64,000 nt of DNA from Blautia hydrogenotrophica DSM 10507 (GTDB lineage Bacteria > Bacillota > Clostridia > Lachnospirales > Lachnospiraceae): the NCBI RefSeq assembly GCF_034356035.1, contig NZ_CP136423.1:3162001-3226000 (forward strand), given 5' to 3'. The translations under genes and the position numbers were made by a program. Shown here piece after piece: positions 60,083 to 64,000 of this stretch. The notes below the pieces were generated by a model that did not search any database, was not told the DNA's origin, and saw nothing but the letters and a program-made list of their open reading frames with translations. Numbering within the stretch: the first letter of the stretch is position 1; each line of letters opens with the position of its first letter.

Positions 60083-60775
60083 CTACTCTGTACTTCGGAC
60101 ACGCCGGTACGCGGCCGGTGTCACGCCCTGATAGAGTTTAAAATACTTATAGAAATGATTCATACTGGTATAGCCAGTCTGCCAGGCTGCATCCTGTACA
60201 CTCACCCCTTCCCTCAAAAGCTGGGCTGCCTTGGCGATACGTATTTTGTGAATATAAGAAAGCACCGGCATATCAAAATGCTGGCGGAAAAGATGTGACA
60301 AATGGCTTGGCGTACAGCAGGCTGCCTCCGCAAGCTCGTTCAAAGTAAGCGCCTGTGAGTAATGCAGATAGATGTGGTGAAGAGCCCGATTCAAAGTCTC
60401 ACTGTCTGTAAAGTTCCATCCGATAGCCCGGACAATGGAATCTCTCAGAGAAGAGACGTCGATGGGCTTTTCAATAATATCACAGGCGCCCAGCCTTAAA
60501 GATTTCTGCGCATAGGCAAAGGTATTATAGACGGTGATAAAAATCACTTTTGTCTTTGAGCCTTTTAATTTTTTGAGCACTTCAAAGCCATCCATCTTCG
60601 GCATCTGAATATCCAAAAACGCTAAATCAGGCTCTTCTTTCTGAATAAGCTCCAGTCCGCTTTGTCCGTTAGAAGCAGTTCCCACAATCTCAATTGGAAG
60701 CCCCTCGCTCTCGATCAGATAGCGAATAATCGCAAGGCTGGCCGTCTCATCATCACAGATTACAGCACGAATCAT
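60083..60775 (-). CDS. Response regulator with AraC-type DNA-binding domain (YesN-like)
   Basis: 230 residues. Receiver domain with Asp in LAFLDIQMPKMDGFEVL (about 55), the acidic pair DD near 8-9, Thr/Lys sites VIFITVY and EKPID. The C-terminal AraC HTH pair: LNELAEAACCTPSHLSHLFRQ and QDAAWQTGYTSMNHFYKYFK. Its start overlaps the kinase gene by 4 bases. AAGGAGG precedes the ATG. Confidence 0.92.
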   Translation of the reverse strand: MIRAVICDDETASLAIIRYLIESEGLPIEIVGTASNGQSGLELIQKEEPDLAFLDIQMPKMDGFEVLKKLKGSKTKVIFITVYNTFAYAQKSLRLGACDIIEKPIDVSSLRDSIVRAIGWNFTDSETLNRALHHIYLHYSQALTLNELAEAACCTPSHLSHLFRQHFDMPVLSYIHKIRIAKAAQLLREGVSVQDAAWQTGYTSMNHFYKYFKLYQGVTPAAYRRVRSTE

Positions 60776-62274
60776 ATCTTTTCCTCCTTGTCCGCTAAAC
60801 CTATGTTCACCGCAGGTATCAGAATAGAGACTCTCATTCCCTCTTTCTGCCCTGGGGAAAAATGAATCGAAAAATGTTCTCCGTACACGGACTGTAATTT
60901 ACGATAGACCATAGACAGACCGTGAGCGGCGCTTCCCTTCATCTTCTTCATAATCAGCCGACAGGATTTTTCATCAATCTGCTCCCCATTGTTTTCCATC
61001 ACAACCAACAATTCCCCTGCCTTCTCCTGAATCTGAAGAAAAAACTGTTTTTTCTCTTCCTGAGAAAATCCGTGAATAAAGGCGTTTTCCGCCACTGGCA
61101 TCATAAAATTAAATGGAACCATCCACTGTTCCAAGTCCGTTTCAATCTCAAAATCAAGCTGTAATTCTTCCCCATAACGCAGCTTCTGAAGCTTTAAGTA
61201 TGAATGCAGATACTCAAACTCTTTCGACAATGAGACTCTACTGCTGCTTCGCAGAGCACTGGAAAACAAACGGGATAAATCCAAAATAGACTGATACAAA
61301 GGCAGTATACCTCCCGCCAACGCCATAGAAGCCATCTGATTTAGAGTATTGAACAGAAAATGATTGTTAATTTTCAAATCTGTCATGGTATTCTCCGCAT
61401 TTTGAAGGTCCGCAATCAATACTTCTTGATACTGCTGAATATCCGCTAGCTCAATCTCCTGCTGTGTCAGCTGTTTCTTAAAGCGGTAGACTTCACAGTA
61501 ATCCGTCATCGCCTTTACAATCTGACGCAGAAGAATCTTTGCTCCCTGAATAGAGCTATGGGGCATGATATAGACACCTTCTCTCGGTACCGCATGCATA
61601 TGCACATAGCCTCCTTGAATGTAGCCTAGAAAAGCCCCATGAAAAATGACTGGCAGACAGAACACTGTCACACCCCGGGGACACTCAAAAATCATCTCTT
61701 CATAAAAGGGGCAAGAAATATAGTGGCACATACAGGATGCCGTGTTGGAAGAGATTTCCTCCATACAGTTCTGGTAACAAAAAAGCGGAAATATCCTAGT
61801 TCTTTTCAGAGGTCTCCCTGACGCGTTGAAGATCACATAAGAATAGTGAAGCGTGTCCAGAAACTGCTCACAAGTTCCATTGATCGCCATCCGAAGATAC
61901 TCCTCTGCCTCCTCGTCACTCAACCCATACTGATTTGCCTCGCTAGACACCGTCGGCTCAAATCTCACAATCTCCGGACAGGAAACCATCAGATGCTTAA
62001 ATTCCTCATCTCCCTCATTATACATCTCATGAATAACCCCAGCCTTCCAGTGCAAAGTCACCTGAGGTTTTGACATGTCTATCTTCTGCCCATCCACTAA
62101 GCTGTAGCCTGTTCCCTGAAGGGTGTAAAGTACCTGTTCTGTAAAATGAATATGAGGGTTCATATGGGCATGAGGAAAGATCGTCACAATCCCAACATTC
62201 AGTGCCGCTCTGCTTTCGTCCATATCTTCTTCCAGCCAGTCTATATATCCCCAGTCCGTATCTTGTCTCGTCAT
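60772..62274 (-). CDS. Soluble sensor histidine kinase: cupin + PocR + LytS-type kinase
   Basis: 500 residues and no membrane helix. Residues ~25-110 form a cupin (PHAHMNPHIHFTEQVLYTLQG). About 130-240 match the PocR ligand-binding domain (SCPFYEEMIFECPRGVTVFC, FHGAFLGYIQGG). A coiled coil (KKQLTQQEIELADIQQYQE) leads to the kinase: phospho-acceptor His in NNHFLFNTLNQ (about 310), N-box PVAENAFIHGF and a G-box near GMRVSILIP. It likely senses a small metabolite in the cytoplasm. The next gene is its response regulator. GAGGAG precedes the ATG. Confidence 0.85.
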   Translation of the reverse strand: MTRQDTDWGYIDWLEEDMDESRAALNVGIVTIFPHAHMNPHIHFTEQVLYTLQGTGYSLVDGQKIDMSKPQVTLHWKAGVIHEMYNEGDEEFKHLMVSCPEIVRFEPTVSSEANQYGLSDEEAEEYLRMAINGTCEQFLDTLHYSYVIFNASGRPLKRTRIFPLFCYQNCMEEISSNTASCMCHYISCPFYEEMIFECPRGVTVFCLPVIFHGAFLGYIQGGYVHMHAVPREGVYIMPHSSIQGAKILLRQIVKAMTDYCEVYRFKKQLTQQEIELADIQQYQEVLIADLQNAENTMTDLKINNHFLFNTLNQMASMALAGGILPLYQSILDLSRLFSSALRSSSRVSLSKEFEYLHSYLKLQKLRYGEELQLDFEIETDLEQWMVPFNFMMPVAENAFIHGFSQEEKKQFFLQIQEKAGELLVVMENNGEQIDEKSCRLIMKKMKGSAAHGLSMVYRKLQSVYGEHFSIHFSPGQKEGMRVSILIPAVNIGLADKEEKI

Positions 62275-62322
62275 CCTTATTGCTCCTCTTCCCTATGTTC
62301 TGTCTACAGTTCCCCAGTATAA

Positions 62323-62513
62323 AACAAAGTGGGCAAGCCCACTTCACCTCCCCCATCCCCTCAATCTTTGAGGGGCGCGTTCCACTTTGCGCGCCGCCGC
62401 AACACCGCTTCGCGGTGAAATTCCTTATTGCGGCGTGTGCATCCTTAGCGGAGCGTTTTTGTAATAGGAAGGAGCTTTCACGCATTAGCGTGACAAGGTC
62501 TTTCCTATTACAT
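62323..62513 (+). repeat. Element A copy 12 (full length)
   Basis: AAGTGGGCAAGCCCACTT, CCTCAATCTTTGAGG, GCGCGCCGCCGCAACACCGC, TTGCGGCGTGTGCATCC, and terminal hairpin TGTAATAGGAA (62460-62470) with TTCCTATTACA (62502-62512). It lies upstream of the kinase start and behind the terminator of the small gene at 62579. Confidence 0.88.
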
Positions 62514-62536
62514 AAGAATAAACTGCAAACAATTAT

Positions 62537-62561
62537 GGCCAGAGCTTTTCGCCCTGGCCAC
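62537..62561 (-). terminator. Terminator-like hairpin after the 77-residue gene
   Basis: On the minus strand TGGCCAGGGC-gaaaa-GCTCTGGCCA (one G-T wobble) followed by TAATTGTTT. It reads toward element A copy 12. Confidence 0.6.
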
Positions 62562-62578
62562 GTCTATCCTCAAGTAAA

Positions 62579-62812
62579 TTATCCGTTAATCATGAACTCC
62601 ATCAGTTTCTGGATATCCTCAGGCTCATAGGCCACCAGCTCTAACTCTGGAATTGTTCCAACACTGAAGATATTTGCCAAAGACACATACTGTGCCAACT
62701 TAGACTTCAAGTTCAAACGGTCTCCCTCTCCAGTCACTAACTCTACTCTTCCTTTGCAGCTGTCAATCACTTCAAATAATTTGTTTACATCTGTTACATT
62801 GGATACTTTCAT
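62579..62812 (-). CDS. Small conserved hypothetical protein (77 residues)
   Basis: The protein MKVSNVTDVNKLFEVIDSCK is soluble and has alternating hydrophobic positions (VELVTGEGDRLNLKSKLAQY, ELVAYEPEDIQKLMEFMI). I do not recognise a named family. It has a good AAAGGAG site and its own consensus promoter at 62867-62894, so it is real. It lies between glgB and the sensor kinase on the same strand. Confidence 0.75.
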   Translation of the reverse strand: MKVSNVTDVNKLFEVIDSCKGRVELVTGEGDRLNLKSKLAQYVSLANIFSVGTIPELELVAYEPEDIQKLMEFMING

Positions 62813-62866
62813 GCTAATCCTCTCCTTTCCATTTCAATGATTTCCCTCTTAATATTACTCGGGGCC

Positions 62867-62894
62867 ATTATAGCACATTCTCCTGAAATGTCAA
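62867..62894 (-). promoter_or_regulatory. Promoter of the 77-residue gene
   Basis: On the minus strand TTGACA, 16 bases ending in TGTGC, TATAAT, with an extended -10. Confidence 0.75.
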
Positions 62895-62947
62895 ATCAGG
62901 CCTACCAAGGCTGTCCCTATTCATTTTTCCATCTGTCCGGCTCATTT

Positions 62948-64000
62948 TCAATATAAGAAGATTCCGACGCCATAGGGAGCAAGAGGGTACTCAAAGGAAA
63001 ATTTACGGTTATCGCATTCCTTTTTCTCTGCCGCATACAAAACCGGCTCTTCTAGCATTCCATTCTGGTCCATAATCAGCTTATAGTTTTTCTTCTTTGG
63101 CAGACCTACCCGATAGTCACTGCGCTCCACCGGTGTAAAATTCATGACAAATAGCAGATTATTTCTCTTCGTGGGAGATTTTCTCACAAAGCTGAAGATG
63201 CTTCGATCCGCATCGTCTGCGTTAATCCATTCAAACCCTTCCCAATCCTCATCCATAGCATACAGTGCTGCGTAACGCTCATAGAGATGAATCAAGTCCC
63301 TGACAAAGCTCTGAAGCTGAATATGGCTTTCCTCTCTCAGTAGATACCAATCCAACTCCCTCTCCTCGCTCCACTCCTGAAGCTGGCCGAAATCCTGTCC
63401 CATAAACAGTAGTTTTTTCCCAGGATGGCCAAACATAAACGTGTAAGCAGCTTTCAGATTCTTAAATTTGTCATCCAGATATCCAGGCATCTTATTCACC
63501 ATGGAGCATTTCAGATGGACCACTTCATCGTGAGAAAGAACCAAGACATATTTCTCACTGTACGCGTAAGTCATGGAAAACGTCATCTTATTGTGGTTAT
63601 ATTTACGGAAATACGGGTCCAGTTTCATATATTCCAGAAAATCATTCATCCATCCCATATTCCATTTGAGAGAGAAGCCTAATCCTCCATCTTCCACGTC
63701 TCCTGTTACCTTCGGCCAAGCCGTAGATTCTTCCGCAATCATCAGTGTACCAGGATTTCTCCCTCGAACTACCGTGTTCAGATGTTTGAAGAATTCAATC
63801 GCCTCTAAGTTTTCATTGCCGCCATATTTGTTAGCTACCCACTGGCCATCCTGCTTACCATAATCCAAATATAGCATAGAGGCTACCGCATCTACACGCA
63901 GCCCGTCCACATGAAATTCTTCAATCCAATACAAAGCATTGGCAATCAGGAAATTTTTTACCTCATTCCGCCCATAGTTAAAAATCTTCGTTCCCCAGTC
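62948..64000 (-). CDS. glgB: 1,4-alpha-glucan branching enzyme, C-terminal part, cut by window edge
   Basis: The frame is open to base 64000, giving the last ~350 residues. Visible: [18 protein letters not shown], the catalytic-site segment [19 protein letters not shown] (Asp nucleophile), IAEESTAWP (acid/base Glu), [10 protein letters not shown] (stabilising Asp), and the GH13 C-terminal domain. It makes alpha-1,6 branches in glycogen and belongs with GlgC/GlgD at 1.6-4 kb. N-terminal domain lies outside the window. Confidence 0.96.
   Translation of the reverse strand, partial: DWGTKIFNYGRNEVKNFLIANALYWIEEFHVDGLRVDAVASMLYLDYGKQDGQWVANKYGGNENLEAIEFFKHLNTVVRGRNPGTLMIAEESTAWPKVTGDVEDGGLGFSLKWNMGWMNDFLEYMKLDPYFRKYNHNKMTFSMTYAYSEKYVLVLSHDEVVHLKCSMVNKMPGYLDDKFKNLKAAYTFMFGHPGKKLLFMGQDFGQLQEWSEERELDWYLLREESHIQLQSFVRDLIHLYERYAALYAMDEDWEGFEWINADDADRSIFSFVRKSPTKRNNLLFVMNFTPVERSDYRVGLPKKKNYKLIMDQNGMLEEPVLYAAEKKECDNRKFSFEYPLAPYGVGIFLY

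Noticed and set aside
62027..62485. 152-residue minus-strand ORF upstream of and across the kinase start
   Set aside because: It combines element A translation with an out-of-frame part of the kinase gene.

Overview
The window looks like chromosomal DNA of an anaerobic, spore-lineage Firmicute of the Lachnospiraceae (Blautia or a close relative). The reasons are the GlgC/GlgD pair, SpoVG, a DnaD/DnaC-type primosome operon, a 'reverse' rubrerythrin with a PerR-like regulator, a sialic-acid operon with a sodium symporter, moderate GC content, consensus sigma-A promoters and strong AGGAGG ribosome sites. The genus is inferred from gene content only. I count 52 protein genes, two of them cut by the window edges, and find no tRNA, rRNA, CRISPR array, transposase or prophage.

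Layout. 1-4.0 kb (minus): the start of a secreted CwlO/NlpC-P60-type wall hydrolase, spoVG, and glgC-glgD. 4.3-9.4 kb (plus): murC, then a replication operon dnaD-dnaC-prs preceded by a cluster of DnaA-box sequences. 9.6-13.7 kb (plus): a MarR repressor with a triple operator and a heterodimeric ABC exporter. 13.8-18 kb (minus): a YhaO/YhaN-like nuclease-ATPase pair and asnS. 18.2-24.7 kb (minus): a repeat-rich SGNH surface protein, then a three-gene operon of poorly known function. 24.9-30.1 kb (minus): murF, ddl, an L,D-transpeptidase and an aminotransferase. 30.4-32.5 kb (plus): a D,D-carboxypeptidase and an RlmI-like methyltransferase. 32.4-37.3 kb (minus): a split ThrE exporter, an M20 amidohydrolase and metG. 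37.7-41.2 kb (minus): a thiamine-precursor ABC transporter under a TPP riboswitch. 41.5-43.3 kb (plus): a zinc-ribbon membrane protein, a PerR-like regulator and rubrerythrin. 43.7-49.2 kb (plus): the complete Nan operon (nanE, nanA, symporter, nanQ, nanK, rpiR). 49.4-57 kb (minus): a PrsA/SurA-like lipoprotein, mfd, pth and two CobW-type GTPases. 57.2-64 kb (minus): glyA, an alanine/glycine symporter, a cupin-PocR sensor kinase with its AraC-type response regulator, a small protein, and the 3' part of glgB.

The most unusual feature is a family of intergenic elements of about 190 bp ('element A'), with about a dozen full or partial copies. Each full copy is a string of hairpins. The terminal hairpin has a different stem sequence in almost every copy but stays paired, which is covariation visible within a single window. 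This terminal end nearly always lies directly behind the intrinsic terminator of a neighbouring gene, often sharing its T-tract, with transcription pointing into the element. Two tandem copies lie between a TPP riboswitch/terminator and the first gene of its operon. A second, shorter repeat family ('element B') occurs three times.

Functionally the window is mostly housekeeping: cell-wall synthesis (murC, murF, ddl, carboxypeptidase, L,D-transpeptidase), glycogen storage, replication and repair, translation, and host-glycan sialic acid use. Several local control circuits can be read directly from the DNA: MarR, PerR and RpiR operators and the TPP riboswitch.
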